DNA from: Candidatus Roseilinea sp.
Lineage (GTDB): Bacteria; Chloroflexota; Anaerolineae; J036; Brachytrichaceae
Direction of reading: 5' to 3'
NCBI GenBank assembly: GCA_025998955.1
Contig: AP024676.1
Span: 682,001 to 746,000, forward strand
DNA: 64,000 nt
The notes under the pieces were generated by a model. It saw only the letters and a list, made by a program, of their open reading frames with translations. It was not told the origin of the DNA and ran no database searches. Each line of letters begins with the position of its first letter. The stretch's first letter is position 1. This document shows, one piece after another, positions 33,562 to 43,917 of this stretch. Both the position numbers and the translations under genes were made by a program.

Positions 33562-35001
33562 ATGAAGAGACAAACACAACCACAAGAAGAACCCACCCAG
33601 AGCGCGCCGCTCGAAGCAATGAACGGCAACGGTGCCGAGGCGTTGCCGGCAGTCGTCGAAGAGGCGACGGTCGCCGCACCGGCGCCATCGCAGCAGGGCG
33701 GGCGCCAGCAACGGCGCAACATGTTCGACATGGCGCGCCTGGAGCATGAGACGTTGAGCGAGCTGCGGGAGCGCGCCCGAGAGTTGGGTATCTCCGGTTA
33801 CAGCCGGCTGAAGAAGGATGACCTGATTATTCAGCTTTTGCGCGCCCAGGCCGAGAAGAACGGCCTCGAGTTGCGCGGTGGCGTCATTGACATCGTGGAT
33901 GACAACATCGGCTTCCTGCGCGCAGAGCACTACCTGCCCGGACCAGAAGATATCTACGTGTCGCCGTCGCAAATCAAGCGCTTCGGGTTGCGCACCGGCG
34001 ACATGGTTGTGGGACAGGTGCGCCCGCCCAAAGAGAGCGAGAAGTACTTCAGCCTGCTGCGCGTCGAGGCTGTGAACGGCCAGGATCCCGAGCAAGCCAA
34101 GAACCGCCCGCACTTCGAGAAGCTGACGCCGATCTTCCCCAACGAGATCTATAACCTCGAAGCCAGCGGCAAACTTAGCATGCGCTTGCTCAACATCGTT
34201 GCGCCTATCGGCAAGGGGCAGCGCGGCCTGATCGTCGCGCCGCCCAAGGTGGGCAAGACCACGCTGCTCAAGGACATCGCCAATGCAATCAGCAAGAGCT
34301 ATCGCGACGTACATCTGATGGTCGCCCTGATCGCCGAGCGGCCGGAAGAAGCGACCGACTTCGATCGCTCGGTGGACGCCGAGGTGATCTCATCCACGTT
34401 CGACGAGCCGGTGCAAAGCCACGTGCGCGTGGCGGAGATGGTGCTCAACCGGGCCAAGCGCCTGGTCGAATGTGGCCGCGATGTGGTGATTCTGTTGGAC
34501 TCGCTGACGCGCCTGAGCCGCGCCTACAACTTGACCGTGCCGTCATCGGGCCGGACGCTCTCCGGCGGTGTGGATCCGGCGGCGCTCTATCCGCCCAAGG
34601 AATTCTTCGGCGCAGCGCGCAACATCGAGGAGGGCGGTAGTCTGACCATCATCGCCACTGTGCTGGTGGATACCGGCAGCCGTATGGACGACTTCATCTA
34701 CGAAGAGTTCAAAGGCACCGGCAACATGGAGATCCACCTCTCCCGTCGCTTGGCCGAGCGCCGTATCTTCCCTGCCTTCGACATCTTGGCCAGCGGCACA
34801 CGTCGCGAAGAACTGCTGCTGGGCGAGAAGACGACACAGCGCACTTACCTCATGCGTCGCATGCTCAGCCAGCTCATGGCTCCCCAACCGCAAGGCGCCG
34901 GCTACGACATCACCACGGCGATGGAAGCCTTCTTGCAGCGTTTCTCCAAGACCAAGAACAACGAGGAGTTCCTTGCCTCGCTGACGCGAGACCTCACGTA
35001 G
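33562..35001 (+). CDS. rho: Transcription termination factor Rho
   Basis: A 479-residue hexameric RNA-dependent ATPase. An N-terminal variable, Gln/Pro-rich segment (1-50) precedes the Rho N-domain ([25 protein letters not shown]), the cold-shock-like RNA-binding domain ([31 protein letters not shown]) and the ATPase domain. Walker A is [11 protein letters not shown], and [16 protein letters not shown] holds the Walker B and Q/R-loop region. [15 protein letters not shown] departs from the commoner RSVKGEVVASTFDEP. It starts at the ATG at 33562; the leader of about 150 bp holds no other gene. Confidence 0.95.
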   Translation: MKRQTQPQEEPTQSAPLEAMNGNGAEALPAVVEEATVAAPAPSQQGGRQQRRNMFDMARLEHETLSELRERARELGISGYSRLKKDDLIIQLLRAQAEKNGLELRGGVIDIVDDNIGFLRAEHYLPGPEDIYVSPSQIKRFGLRTGDMVVGQVRPPKESEKYFSLLRVEAVNGQDPEQAKNRPHFEKLTPIFPNEIYNLEASGKLSMRLLNIVAPIGKGQRGLIVAPPKVGKTTLLKDIANAISKSYRDVHLMVALIAERPEEATDFDRSVDAEVISSTFDEPVQSHVRVAEMVLNRAKRLVECGRDVVILLDSLTRLSRAYNLTVPSSGRTLSGGVDPAALYPPKEFFGAARNIEEGGSLTIIATVLVDTGSRMDDFIYEEFKGTGNMEIHLSRRLAERRIFPAFDILASGTRREELLLGEKTTQRTYLMRRMLSQLMAPQPQGAGYDITTAMEAFLQRFSKTKNNEEFLASLTRDLT

Positions 35002-35015
35002 TCGCACCGCAGGCG

Positions 35016-35813
35016 ATGGAAGACTTCGACCTTGATCTCGACAAGTCCGATCGCATCACCCGCCGGATCGCGCACGGCGTCTATCGCATCCTCCACAATC
35101 GCAAGGTCGTGGGCGAGGAGCTGTGGGGCATCTTCGGCTTGCTCAGCGGTGGCTACCGGCTGATGACCGAGATTGACCTGAAATGGCCGATCCCCAACCA
35201 GCAGCGGGCGCAGCTCGACCTGGATTCGGCTTGGCTGGTCCGTAAGCTATGGGTGCAGTTGGACGTCGAGGGCAAGCGACGCGTGGCGCACTATCTGCCC
35301 GGAGAGGGCGCGGTGGAGATCGCCATCTACGAAGAGCCGCTGCGCTACGGCGATCCCAGCCGCGCGCCGCGCGAGCAGCAGTTGCAACTATCGGTCATGC
35401 CGAAAGCCAAGCGGGTGTATGCTGCGAAGATGAACTACGGGCCGCGCACCTTCCTCGACTATGGCTCGACGCTGCTCAACTTCGCCCACCTGCGGCGCTT
35501 GCACCTGACGCCGGGCGCGCAGGCGCAGATCGAAGTGGTCGTAGTCACCCAGCCTTCGCTCGAGCCACTGGCGCTGGCGCAGACGTACTGCTACGTGCGC
35601 GACGAGCAGATCACGTCTCTGGTGCAGCCGTTCATGATCACGCAGCGCTACACCATCGAGGAGCACATCGCCGGCGATGGCAGAGACGACGCGCCGTTCA
35701 CCACCATCTGGACGGATCAATACGGCGTAGTCGTCAAGCAAGACGTGTTGCTCGGCAAAGAGACGCACGGATGTGAATTGGTGAGCTATCAGTGGGCAGG
35801 CGAAGAAGCCTAG
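35016..35813 (+). CDS. Conserved protein of unknown function following rho
   Basis: I do not recognise a named family. The 265-residue product has no signal peptide or membrane segment. It alternates short beta-strand-like stretches (QLQLSVMPKAKRVYAAKMNYG, AQIEVVVVTQPSLEPLALAQTYCYV), and it ends FTTIWTDQYGVVVKQDVLLGKETHGCELVSYQ. That end resembles the end of the 226-residue protein at 38244-38924 (NFWCDDDGVLYNFIASDGARFQLTAMNV), so the two may share a lipocalin-like barrel. It starts 14 bp after rho and is probably co-transcribed with it. Confidence 0.65.
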   Translation: MEDFDLDLDKSDRITRRIAHGVYRILHNRKVVGEELWGIFGLLSGGYRLMTEIDLKWPIPNQQRAQLDLDSAWLVRKLWVQLDVEGKRRVAHYLPGEGAVEIAIYEEPLRYGDPSRAPREQQLQLSVMPKAKRVYAAKMNYGPRTFLDYGSTLLNFAHLRRLHLTPGAQAQIEVVVVTQPSLEPLALAQTYCYVRDEQITSLVQPFMITQRYTIEEHIAGDGRDDAPFTTIWTDQYGVVVKQDVLLGKETHGCELVSYQWAGEEA

Positions 35814-35814
35814 C

Positions 35815-36651
35815 TCACTCCGTCCTGACCGGCCCACTCTGAACCGCGGCCAGTTCGATCGTCCGGCGACCGTCGCGCTCCACCCACACGCCACACTCGC
35901 TGCCGTCCTGGCTTTGGCCGAGTTCCAGCGGTGTGCCGTCCATCTTCAACACCGGGTGATAGAAGCGCGCCACAATCTCGGCATGCCCCTCGATGTAGTG
36001 GCCGATGAGCGCGCGCCGAAAGCGATGGGGCGACCGGTTGGGCAGGCTGCCATGCACGATCTGGCCGTTGAAGAAGAGCACGTCGCCGGCTTGCATGATG
36101 GCGGGGACGACCGGCGTCCCTTCCGGCAGCGGCACGGTGACGTCGGTGAAGCTCTGCGTGGTGTCGGCGGGAATCGTGCACAGCACCGGCCAGTGCTGGC
36201 TGCCCGGCACGAGCTGCAGGCAGCCATTCTCTTCGTCGCAGTCGTCCAGCGCCATCCACGCAGCGATGCACGTACCCGGCTTGGCGCGCAGATAGTATTG
36301 ATCCTGATGTAACGCCTGCCCGCGCGCGCCCGGCGGCTTGAAATACAGCATCGTCTGCACGGCGTAAGGCTCGCGGCCGGTGAGCGCCGTCAGATACGCG
36401 TTGAGGCGCGGATCTATCATCCACTTCAGGCTGATCTCGTCCCAGCGATGCATATGAATCATGCGCGGATACTTCTTCAGCGGGTCGTTGCTGGTGACGT
36501 CCACGCCTGCCAGGTCGCCGGGATATGTACCTTGGCCGCGTAGACGCATGTAATGTGCCTTGTAGAACTCTACCTCTTCTCTGGAGAAGAGCTCGCGAAC
36601 GATCAGATAGCCCTGTGTGTCATAGAACGATCGCTGCTCTGGGGTCAACAT
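35815..36651 (-). CDS. Phytanoyl-CoA dioxygenase family protein
   Basis: Fe(II)/2-oxoglutarate-dependent oxygenase of 278 aa, from the ATG at 36651 with GGAGG upstream. The iron-binding HxD is in GQALHQDQYYLRA and the distal His is in FFNGQIVHGSLPNRS. PGARG precedes and RALIGHYIEGH follows, with the 2-oxoglutarate Arg expected around SPHRFRRALIG. PhyH-family proteins hydroxylate diverse small molecules; the substrate is unknown. It converges on the rho-linked gene with one base between stop codons and follows nuoN on the minus strand. Confidence 0.87.
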   Translation of the reverse strand: MLTPEQRSFYDTQGYLIVRELFSREEVEFYKAHYMRLRGQGTYPGDLAGVDVTSNDPLKKYPRMIHMHRWDEISLKWMIDPRLNAYLTALTGREPYAVQTMLYFKPPGARGQALHQDQYYLRAKPGTCIAAWMALDDCDEENGCLQLVPGSQHWPVLCTIPADTTQSFTDVTVPLPEGTPVVPAIMQAGDVLFFNGQIVHGSLPNRSPHRFRRALIGHYIEGHAEIVARFYHPVLKMDGTPLELGQSQDGSECGVWVERDGRRTIELAAVQSGPVRTE

Positions 36652-36707
36652 GTCTGAACCTCCGATGGCCATGCGCACTGCGCGAGGCCGGAAAGACATT
36701 TGTGCCG

Positions 36708-38162
36708 TTATCGCACGGCACTCTGCACGCCGGCTGTGATCATGCCGAGTAATGGCGCCGGCAGCAGACCGAAGATGAACACCGCGGCGACGCTGATGGC
36801 AGCTGCCAGCGAACGTGGCGCGTTCGCTGGGATCGGCTCGCCCTCAGTCTGCGGCTCGCGCATGAACATCGTCATCACGAGCCGCAGGTAAAAATACGAC
36901 GACACCACGCTGGTCAACACGCCGATCACAGCCAGCCATGTCAGCCCTGCCGCCACCGCTGCGCCGAACAGGAAGTATTTGCCGACAAAGCCGGCCGTCG
37001 GCGGGATACCGATGAGTGAAAACATCGCGATCGCCATCACGATGCCCAACAACGGCTTGTGGCGACCTAAGCCCGTGTAGGCGTCGAAGGTTTGGTCTTC
37101 CTCTGCGCCGCTGCCCACCGCGGTCATTACGGCGAATGCGGCCAGCGTAGTGAAAGCGTAGGCAGCCAGGTAGAACAACACGCCGATGGCGCCGGCCTCG
37201 CTCCCGGCGGCCACGCCGGCCAGCGCATAGCCCGCATGGGCGATGCTGGAGTAGGCTAGCATGCGCTTGACGTTGTTTTGCACCAGCGCGGCGACGTTGC
37301 CCACGATCATGGTCAACGCTGCGATCACAGCGACGATGGGCTGCCACTCCGGCAGCAGGGGCTGAAAGCCGAACATGAACACGCGCAGCACGGCAGCGAA
37401 GCCGGCAGCCTTGGTCGCTGTGGCCATGAACGCGGTGACTGTCGTCGGCGCCCCTTCATACACGTCGGGCGTCCACATGTGGAACGGCGCAGCGGCGATC
37501 TTGAAACCCAGCCCGACCAGGATGAGCGCTGCGCCTGCGAAGAGCAACGTCGGGTCATAGGCGCGCGTGCCGGTCGCGCTCAAGATGGCCGACAATGCCG
37601 GCAGCGATGTTGTGCCGGCAGCGCCATACACCAGCGCGATGCCATACACCAAGAAGCCCGAGGCGAACGCGCCCATCAGGAAGTACTTCATTGCAGACTC
37701 TTCGCTCTCCAGTCGCGGTCGGGCGATGCCGCACAGCACGTAGAGCGGGATCGAGAGCAACTCGACGGCCACGAACACTATCAGTAGGTTCATGGCGTGG
37801 CCCATCAGCATCATGCCGCCGACGGAGAACAACATCAGCGCATAGAACTCGCCGCGCATGATGCCGCGCGCTTCGTTGTAGCGCAGCGCCATCAGCACCG
37901 CAAGCACGCCGATGGCGGCGAGCAGCGCGTCCAGAAAGAAGGCATAGCCGTCGGCGCGCACCATATTCTGGAACGCGTTGGACGGCGAGGTACTCATCAA
38001 GAGGAGTGCGGCCAGGCCGGCCACCACCAGAGTGCCGGCGGACAACCAGGCCGTTACAGACTTCTGCTCCGCCGGCAGCGCCAGATCAATCAGCAGCAGC
38101 GCGATGCCGCCGGCGGTGACGATGAGGAAGGGGAGGACTGCGATCAAGTCGTTAGCGGACAT
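36708..38162 (-). CDS. nuoN: NADH-quinone oxidoreductase subunit N
   Basis: Membrane-arm proton-pumping subunit of complex I, 484 aa with about 14 hydrophobic segments. Key features are VAVELLSIPLYVLCGIAR with the conserved Glu, an AMKYFLMGAFASGFLVYGIALVYGAAGT stretch, FKIAAAPFHMWTPDVYEGAPTTVTAFMATATKAAG (conserved Lys and His) and AYSSIAHAGYALAG. No other nuo gene is adjacent, although nuoN usually ends a full nuo operon. It may be the last gene of an operon continuing only through PhyH, or a relocated copy. Confidence 0.93.
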   Translation of the reverse strand: MSANDLIAVLPFLIVTAGGIALLLIDLALPAEQKSVTAWLSAGTLVVAGLAALLLMSTSPSNAFQNMVRADGYAFFLDALLAAIGVLAVLMALRYNEARGIMRGEFYALMLFSVGGMMLMGHAMNLLIVFVAVELLSIPLYVLCGIARPRLESEESAMKYFLMGAFASGFLVYGIALVYGAAGTTSLPALSAILSATGTRAYDPTLLFAGAALILVGLGFKIAAAPFHMWTPDVYEGAPTTVTAFMATATKAAGFAAVLRVFMFGFQPLLPEWQPIVAVIAALTMIVGNVAALVQNNVKRMLAYSSIAHAGYALAGVAAGSEAGAIGVLFYLAAYAFTTLAAFAVMTAVGSGAEEDQTFDAYTGLGRHKPLLGIVMAIAMFSLIGIPPTAGFVGKYFLFGAAVAAGLTWLAVIGVLTSVVSSYFYLRLVMTMFMREPQTEGEPIPANAPRSLAAAISVAAVFIFGLLPAPLLGMITAGVQSAVR

Positions 38163-38243
38163 AGTGTAGCGTTGACAACGCGGCGAATTGTAGCGTTTTC
38201 AGAGCGCAACGCGAACGCGCCTGCGGCGCGTGAGGTGCTTGAG

Positions 38244-38924
38244 TCACACGTTCATCGCCGTCAACTGGAAGCGGGCGCCATCCGATGCGATGAAGTTATA
38301 GAGCACGCCGTCGTCATCGCACCAGAAATTTGCCGCGGGATGCGTTTGTCCATCGTGGTCGGTTTCTATCTCATAGTGCTGGAGGTTCATCGCTCCGAAG
38401 CGCGTGACATGGCGCTCGTCCGGTTGGCGGCGGTAGGTTTGTCGCACAGCGGTCGGTTTGAACGTGACTGCGTCGAGGAGGAAGGCGTCGAACGTCCGTG
38501 CCTGCCCCGGCTGCAGCCGGCTGCGCCAGACGGTGACCATGACGCATAGCGGCGTCGTCCAGCCGATCTCGATGTCGTCCCGCCAGGCCACGTGCTTCTC
38601 GTGAATTTCGGCCTTGTGTCGCCAGCAGATCGTCGCCCGATCACGGTTCTCTCCGAGCACGCAGATGCGGCTCTCGCGCGTGCCGAACAGGCCGTGGATG
38701 GTGAATTCGATCAACCGGAGCTGCGGGTCGAGCAGGATCGTCATCGAGTCGCTGCGCGGCTCGTCGAACGGCGCAACGCGCACGGTCTCGTTGTCAATCT
38801 GGATCGAGCCGTCGGGCAGGCGGATGGCTTGCCATCGCTCATCGGCGACTACGTCGCCGGACGGGGCGAAGGCCTGGTAGATGCCTTTGCGATGGGTGCT
38901 CAGCATGGGGTAGGAGCTAAACAA
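38244..38924 (-). CDS. Conserved protein of unknown function
   Basis: A 226-residue soluble protein with no signal peptide. It is rich in short polar strands (GSIQIDNETVRVAPFDEPRSD, RLIEFTIHGLFGTRESRICVLGE, WRSRLQPGQARTFDAFLLDAVTFKPTAVRQTYRRQ) that suggest a beta-barrel, perhaps glycolipid- or fatty-ligand-binding. The end resembles that of the protein following rho. The start may be the ATG at 38924 or the one at 38906. It is transcribed divergently from the CNNM-type gene, which starts about 70 bp away. Confidence 0.6.
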   Translation of the reverse strand: MFSSYPMLSTHRKGIYQAFAPSGDVVADERWQAIRLPDGSIQIDNETVRVAPFDEPRSDSMTILLDPQLRLIEFTIHGLFGTRESRICVLGENRDRATICWRHKAEIHEKHVAWRDDIEIGWTTPLCVMVTVWRSRLQPGQARTFDAFLLDAVTFKPTAVRQTYRRQPDERHVTRFGAMNLQHYEIETDHDGQTHPAANFWCDDDGVLYNFIASDGARFQLTAMNV

Positions 38925-38997
38925 AGGATGTCGCCTCGGTCAAGGGATGAACCGAAATGAAGGCTAGAATATGCGCGCGACACGTCGCGCATTATAG

Positions 38998-40365
38998 ATG
39001 GATGCAGATATTGCCGTCGGCATCGTCAGCCTGTTCGCGCTGATTCTGATCAACGCCTTTTTCGTCTTCGCAGAATACAGCGTGGCGGTCTCGCGCAAGA
39101 CGCGCATCGCCGAGCTGGCGGACAAAGGCCACGCACAGGCGAAGCTGGTCTTGGCCGTGATGCAGGATCCGGACCGGTTCTTTGCCGCGACGCAGGTTGG
39201 GGTGACGATCACGTCGCTTGCCGTTGGCGCGCTGAGCGAACCGGCCTTCAGCCGGTTGCTCGGCGGCTTCTTCGCAGCATTGGGAGTGGCGGTTCCGTTC
39301 ATTCGCGGCATCGCGACCTTTCTGGGCGCGGTCAGCGGCCTCCTCATCGCCTCGTACTTCCAGATCGTATTGGCTGAACTGGTGCCGCGTTCGATCACCC
39401 TGCGGGCGGCGGAGCGCGTCGCGCTCATCGTCGTCCCGCCGATGAATGCGCTGGCGATGCTCTTTCGCCCCTTCGTGGGATTGCTCAAGGGATCGTCACG
39501 GTGGGTGTTACGCGCGCTGGGCTTTCGGCCAGATACCGGGGCCGAGCGACTGCACACGGTCGAAGAGTTGCGCATGCTCATCGAGGCCAGCGAGCGCGGC
39601 GGCGCGATCGAGTCCGATCAGGGCGAGATGCTGAGCAAGGTATTTTCGTTCGGCGACACCACGGTTCGCGAAGTGATGATCCCACGCACCGAGATGATCT
39701 GCGTGCATGTCGGGGCGTCGTTGCACGAGGTGGGCCACCTCTTCTCCACGCACGCCTACAGCCGGCTGCCGGTGTACGAAGAATCGCTCGATCACATCGT
39801 CGGCATCTTGCACATCAAAGACCTGGTGCGGGCGCTGCTTTCGTCCACGCGCGTGCCCTCCATCCGCCAACTCATGCGCGAGCCGTTCTTCGTGCCCGAT
39901 ACACAGCGCGCCGACGAGCTGTTGCAGCAGTTCCGCGCCCGACACGAGTACATGGCCGTCGTCCTGGATGAGTATGGTGGCACGGCCGGCCTGGTCACGC
40001 TGAACGACCTGGTCGCACGCATCATCGGCGAGGTCGGAGATGCCGTCGCGCCGGCGCTACCGGATATTCAACACACCGGCGACGGCAGCGTACTGATCAA
40101 CGGCCTGATGACGATCGGCGACGTGAACGACGCTTTTGGGTTGAACCTGGAAGATCCCAACTACGATACGATTGGCGGTTTCGTGATGGGCCAGCTCGGC
40201 CGCATTCCCGTGGTAGGCGACTACGTCGAACTCAAGTCGCAGGGCGTGGTGCTCTCTGTGGAAGAGATGGATAAGCTGCGCGTGGCGCGTCTGCGTCTGC
40301 GCCGGATCGCCGATCAGGGACATGCCGGCAATGCGCCTGAAAGCGCCGGCAGGCAAGCGCCGTGA
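38998..40365 (+). CDS. CNNM/CBS-domain membrane protein (hemolysin C-like)
   Basis: A 455-residue protein: N-terminal DUF21/CNNM domain with about four membrane segments (VGIVSLFALILINAFFVFAEYSVAVSRKTRIAEL, TQVGVTITSLAVGALSE, FLGAVSGLLIASYFQIVLAELVPRS), a CBS pair (VREVMIPRTEMICV, YSRLPVYEESLDHIVGILHIKDLVRALL, MAVVLDEYGGTAGLVTLNDLV), and a C-terminal CorC_HlyC domain (LPDIQHTGDGSVLINGLMTIGDVNDAFGL). Such proteins handle Mg2+ or other cations, and the hemolysin name is historical. No ribosome site precedes the ATG; a TAGAAT box at 38965-38970 could give a short or leaderless transcript. Confidence 0.9.
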   Translation: MDADIAVGIVSLFALILINAFFVFAEYSVAVSRKTRIAELADKGHAQAKLVLAVMQDPDRFFAATQVGVTITSLAVGALSEPAFSRLLGGFFAALGVAVPFIRGIATFLGAVSGLLIASYFQIVLAELVPRSITLRAAERVALIVVPPMNALAMLFRPFVGLLKGSSRWVLRALGFRPDTGAERLHTVEELRMLIEASERGGAIESDQGEMLSKVFSFGDTTVREVMIPRTEMICVHVGASLHEVGHLFSTHAYSRLPVYEESLDHIVGILHIKDLVRALLSSTRVPSIRQLMREPFFVPDTQRADELLQQFRARHEYMAVVLDEYGGTAGLVTLNDLVARIIGEVGDAVAPALPDIQHTGDGSVLINGLMTIGDVNDAFGLNLEDPNYDTIGGFVMGQLGRIPVVGDYVELKSQGVVLSVEEMDKLRVARLRLRRIADQGHAGNAPESAGRQAP

Positions 40366-40377
40366 TACGTGTCACCA

Positions 40378-41664
40378 TCAGCGCAATGCAAGGGGCACAT
40401 AGACCGACTTGCCCCGGAATTCGGAGCGGAGCCTGTAGATCGCGCTGCTGTAGCTCACCAGGTAGAGTTCGCCGTTCACATCTTCGCCGAACGAGGATAC
40501 GTTGTAGCCGGTGTCGCGGATGAACGCCGTGGTGAACGACGCACCGGGCGATGACCTCCACGCGGCGAACAGTTTGCCGGAGCTGAAGTCGGCGTAGAAA
40601 TAAATGCCGTTCAGCCAGGGATAGCGCGGGCCACGGTACACGTAGCCGCCGGTAATCGAGCCGCCCAGGCTGCGGCCATAGTCGGTGATCGGCGGGGTGG
40701 GCGCAATATTGCTCGGTGGGCAGTCGAATGCACCCGCATTGCTCGATCCGTCGCTGTAGGGAATGCTTCCTTCGTACTGACTCCAGCCGAAATTCAGGCC
40801 GGCGGGCGAGTTGGCCGGCGCAAAGTTGACCTCTTCGCGCGCATTTTGCCCAACGTCGGCGATGTAGAGGTCGCCGGTTTGCCGATCGAACGAATTGCGC
40901 CACGGGTTGCGCAGCCCGATCGCCCACACTTCCGGCCGCTGCGTGGTTGTGAAGACGTTGCCGGCGGGGATGGTGTAGGTCACTTGACTGACGACGTTGA
41001 GGCGCAAGATTTTGCCGCGCAGGTCGGCAGGGTCTTGCGCGGCGCAGAACGGATCGCCGCCGCCGCCGCCGTCGCCAACGCCGGCATATAAGTTGCCATC
41101 CGGCCCGAAGCCCAACCAGCCGCCGTTGTGGTTGCCGTAGTCAGGGTGGGGGATGGTCAGCAGGATTTGCCCGCTGTTGGGGTCGGCGACATCGGGATTG
41201 CCGGAGACCTGGTAGCGCGCGATCACCTGGTCGCCCGACTTGTTGGTGTAGTACACGTAGAAGCGGCCGGTCGTGGCGTAGTTCGGCTCGAAGGCCAGGC
41301 CAAGCAGGCCCTCTTCGCCACAGCATCGCACCAACGTCGTCAGGCTCAAGAACGGTGTGCCGAGCACGGCGCCGTTCTTGATGATCTTGATCACGCCGTT
41401 TTGCTCGACGACGAACAATCGCGCGTCGCCGGCGTGGGTGACGAACACCGGACGGGTGAAGCCGCTCGCCACTTCCTCGAAATCAATGCTCACGCTCGGA
41501 GAATTGGGCGGGATGACGGCGGGCGACGCATCCGCACGGCCGAGCGCTGCGGTGGCGTGCGGTGGTGTGGTGTACAGGATAAGCGCACCGATAGCCAGGG
41601 CGGCTATGATCAGCGGGGATGAATTGCGTGTAAGGCGCCTTGCTGGGAGGTGATGAGCCGACAA
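40378..41664 (-). CDS. PQQ-type glucose/sorbosone dehydrogenase family, secreted
   Basis: A beta-propeller sugar dehydrogenase family protein. I chose the TTG at 41664 because GGAG lies 8 nt upstream and the resulting N-terminus (a basic segment, then SPLIIAALAIGALILYT) is a good signal peptide; upstream readings lack a ribosome site. Propeller motifs include RPVFVTHAGDARLFVVEQNGVIKII, CCGEEGLLGLAFEPNYATTG, GWLGFGPDGNLYAGVGDGGGGGDP, GLRNPWRNSFDRQTGDLYIADVGQNAREEVNF and GGYVYRGPRYPWLNGIYFYADF. Relatives oxidise aldoses outside the cytoplasm with PQQ, but several lack activity. It ends VYVPLALR. Divergent from tkt. Confidence 0.85.
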   Translation of the reverse strand: MSAHHLPARRLTRNSSPLIIAALAIGALILYTTPPHATAALGRADASPAVIPPNSPSVSIDFEEVASGFTRPVFVTHAGDARLFVVEQNGVIKIIKNGAVLGTPFLSLTTLVRCCGEEGLLGLAFEPNYATTGRFYVYYTNKSGDQVIARYQVSGNPDVADPNSGQILLTIPHPDYGNHNGGWLGFGPDGNLYAGVGDGGGGGDPFCAAQDPADLRGKILRLNVVSQVTYTIPAGNVFTTTQRPEVWAIGLRNPWRNSFDRQTGDLYIADVGQNAREEVNFAPANSPAGLNFGWSQYEGSIPYSDGSSNAGAFDCPPSNIAPTPPITDYGRSLGGSITGGYVYRGPRYPWLNGIYFYADFSSGKLFAAWRSSPGASFTTAFIRDTGYNVSSFGEDVNGELYLVSYSSAIYRLRSEFRGKSVYVPLALR

Positions 41665-41821
41665 AACACGATCTCCTTGAAGCGAAGTAACGGTGTGCTT
41701 CAGCGCAGCATCGAAGTGCGTCGGATTATAGGGACGCGCCGGTCTCCCGCGCCCGACGCCCGGCATACATTCGCCGGCGTGGGTAGGGCGTCGTCTTCAC
41801 GTTTGCTCGACGGACGCTGGC

Positions 41822-41827
41822 TATAAT
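41822..41827 (+). promoter_or_regulatory. Candidate -10 box for transketolase
   Basis: TATAAT is 61 bp upstream of the tkt ATG. No convincing -35 box lies at 16-18 bp, so this is a weak prediction. Confidence 0.3.
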
Positions 41828-41887
41828 CTCGCCGTCGTTCGAACATTGCGGCACACAATCTGCGACGTCCACCAATAAAACCTCGCT

Positions 41888-43876
41888 ATGAGCAATTTCA
41901 CATCCTTCGATCAAACCTGCGCCAACGTCATTCGCACGCTGACACTCGATGCTGTGCAGACGGCGAATTCCGGCCATCCCGGCATGCCGCTGGGCATGGC
42001 CGACGTGGCCTATGTGCTATACGCAAAATTCATGCGCTTCAACCCGCGCAACCCGAAGTGGTTCAACCGCGACCGTTTCATCGTCTCTGCCGGCCACGGC
42101 TCGATGCTGCCCTACGCCATTCTGCACCTCACCGGCTACGAGGCGATGACGCTCGATCAGATCAAGCGCTTCCGGCAATACGGCAGCATTACCCCAGGTC
42201 ACCCGGAGAACCATCTCACGCCGGGCATCGAGGTGACCACCGGCCCACTCGGTAGCGGCACGGCCAACAGCGTCGGCATGGCGCTGGCCGAAGCCTGGCT
42301 GGCGGCGAAGTACAACCGCGATGGATTCAATATCGTAGATCACTACACCTACGTTATCGTCAGCGACGGCGACCTGATGGAGGGCGTGAGCCACGAGGCT
42401 GCGTCGCTGGCCGGCCACCTCGGCCTGGGCAAGCTGATCTGGTTCTACGACGACAACGCCGTCACCATTGACGGCCCTACGTCGCTGACCTACAGTGATG
42501 ATGTGCCAAAGCGGTTCGAGGCCTATGGCTGGCACACTATCACCATTGACGCGCACAACATGGCCGAGGTCGAAGCGGCGATTCACGAGGCACACGCCGT
42601 GACCGACAAGCCGACGTTGATCTTGTGCAAGAGCATCATCGGCAAGGGCATGCCCCATCGGCAGGGCACGCGTGAGGCACATAGCGACGCCCCCGGCTGG
42701 GACGAAGTCCGGGCGGCGAAGCTGGCCTATGGCATGGATCCCGACAAGACGTTCTACATCCCTGAGGATGTGCTACAGACCTGGCGCGCGATCGGCGAGC
42801 GGGCGGCGCAAGCCGAGGCGACATGGCAGGCGAAGTTCGATGCCTATCGTCGCGCCTACCCCGACTGTGCCCGCGAGCTGCAAGACGCCATCGAGGGCCG
42901 ACTGCCCGATGGCTGGGCCGACGCGATGCCGGTCTTCGATCCCGCTGCCAAGCCGATGGCGACGCGCGCCGCCAGCGGCGCCGTGATTGACGCGATCATC
43001 GGCAAGCTGCCGACGCTGCTCGGCGGCTCGGCGGACCTCACGCCGTCGAACAACACGTTGCCCAAGGGCGCGGCTTCGTTACAGAAGGGCGACTTTAGCG
43101 GTCGCTACATTCGCTACGGCGTGCGCGAGCACGGCATGGCCGGCATCATGAACGGCATGGCGTTGCACGGCGCGATCATCCCCTACGGCGGAACGTTCTT
43201 CTGCTTCAGCGACTTCATGCGCCCGGCCATTCGCTTGGCGGCGTTGAGCGAGGCGCACTCCATCTTCGTCTTCACGCACGATAGCATCGGGCTGGGCGAG
43301 GATGGGCCGACGCACCAGCCGGTCGAACAATTGGCCAGCCTACGCGCCATGCCGAACTTGCTCACCCTGCGCCCTGCCGATGCGAACGAGACGGTCGCTG
43401 CGTGGAAGGTGGCCATCGAATGGAAGCACGGGCCGGTGGCGTTGCTGCTCACACGCCAGCCCGTGCCGATCTTGCCGAGGAAAGCGGGCTTCGAGCGCGG
43501 CGCATACGTGATGCACGACGTGGACGACCCGCACATCGCGCTCGTCGCCAGCGGCTCCGAAGTGAGCCTGGCGCTCGACGCGGCGAAGACGCTGGCCGAG
43601 AAAGGCGTGCGGGCGCGTGTGGTGTCCTTCCCATCGTGGGAGCTGTTCGACCGACAAGACGCGGCATATCGCCAGGCGGTGCTGCCGTTCGACCTACCGA
43701 AGGTTGTGGTTGAGGCCGGCGTGTCGCAGGGCTGGGAGCGCTACACCGGCCCGCTCGTCCGCTTCGTCGCGCTCGATAATCGCTTCGGAGCCTCTGCGCC
43801 TTTCAAAGACGTCTACAAGAACCTCGGCTTTACCGTCGAGCACGTGGTGGAAGAAGCCATGGCGCTGTTGAGCTGA
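41888..43876 (+). CDS. tkt: Transketolase
   Basis: Thiamine-diphosphate enzyme of 662 aa that moves two-carbon ketol units in the pentose phosphate pathway. N-terminal motifs are [19 protein letters not shown] and [46 protein letters not shown] carries the Mg/ThDP-binding GDG-type motif, with GDL here. The pyrimidine domain has [33 protein letters not shown] (conserved Glu) and [19 protein letters not shown]. Full length. No evident ribosome site before the ATG. Transketolase is also a route for tetrose phosphates derived from erythrulose, but it lies far from the sugar locus. Confidence 0.96.
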   Translation: MSNFTSFDQTCANVIRTLTLDAVQTANSGHPGMPLGMADVAYVLYAKFMRFNPRNPKWFNRDRFIVSAGHGSMLPYAILHLTGYEAMTLDQIKRFRQYGSITPGHPENHLTPGIEVTTGPLGSGTANSVGMALAEAWLAAKYNRDGFNIVDHYTYVIVSDGDLMEGVSHEAASLAGHLGLGKLIWFYDDNAVTIDGPTSLTYSDDVPKRFEAYGWHTITIDAHNMAEVEAAIHEAHAVTDKPTLILCKSIIGKGMPHRQGTREAHSDAPGWDEVRAAKLAYGMDPDKTFYIPEDVLQTWRAIGERAAQAEATWQAKFDAYRRAYPDCARELQDAIEGRLPDGWADAMPVFDPAAKPMATRAASGAVIDAIIGKLPTLLGGSADLTPSNNTLPKGAASLQKGDFSGRYIRYGVREHGMAGIMNGMALHGAIIPYGGTFFCFSDFMRPAIRLAALSEAHSIFVFTHDSIGLGEDGPTHQPVEQLASLRAMPNLLTLRPADANETVAAWKVAIEWKHGPVALLLTRQPVPILPRKAGFERGAYVMHDVDDPHIALVASGSEVSLALDAAKTLAEKGVRARVVSFPSWELFDRQDAAYRQAVLPFDLPKVVVEAGVSQGWERYTGPLVRFVALDNRFGASAPFKDVYKNLGFTVEHVVEEAMALLS

Positions 43877-43917
43877 GCGGTGGGCAACAAGTGATGAGAG
43901 GATAAAAGCTTGACCGT

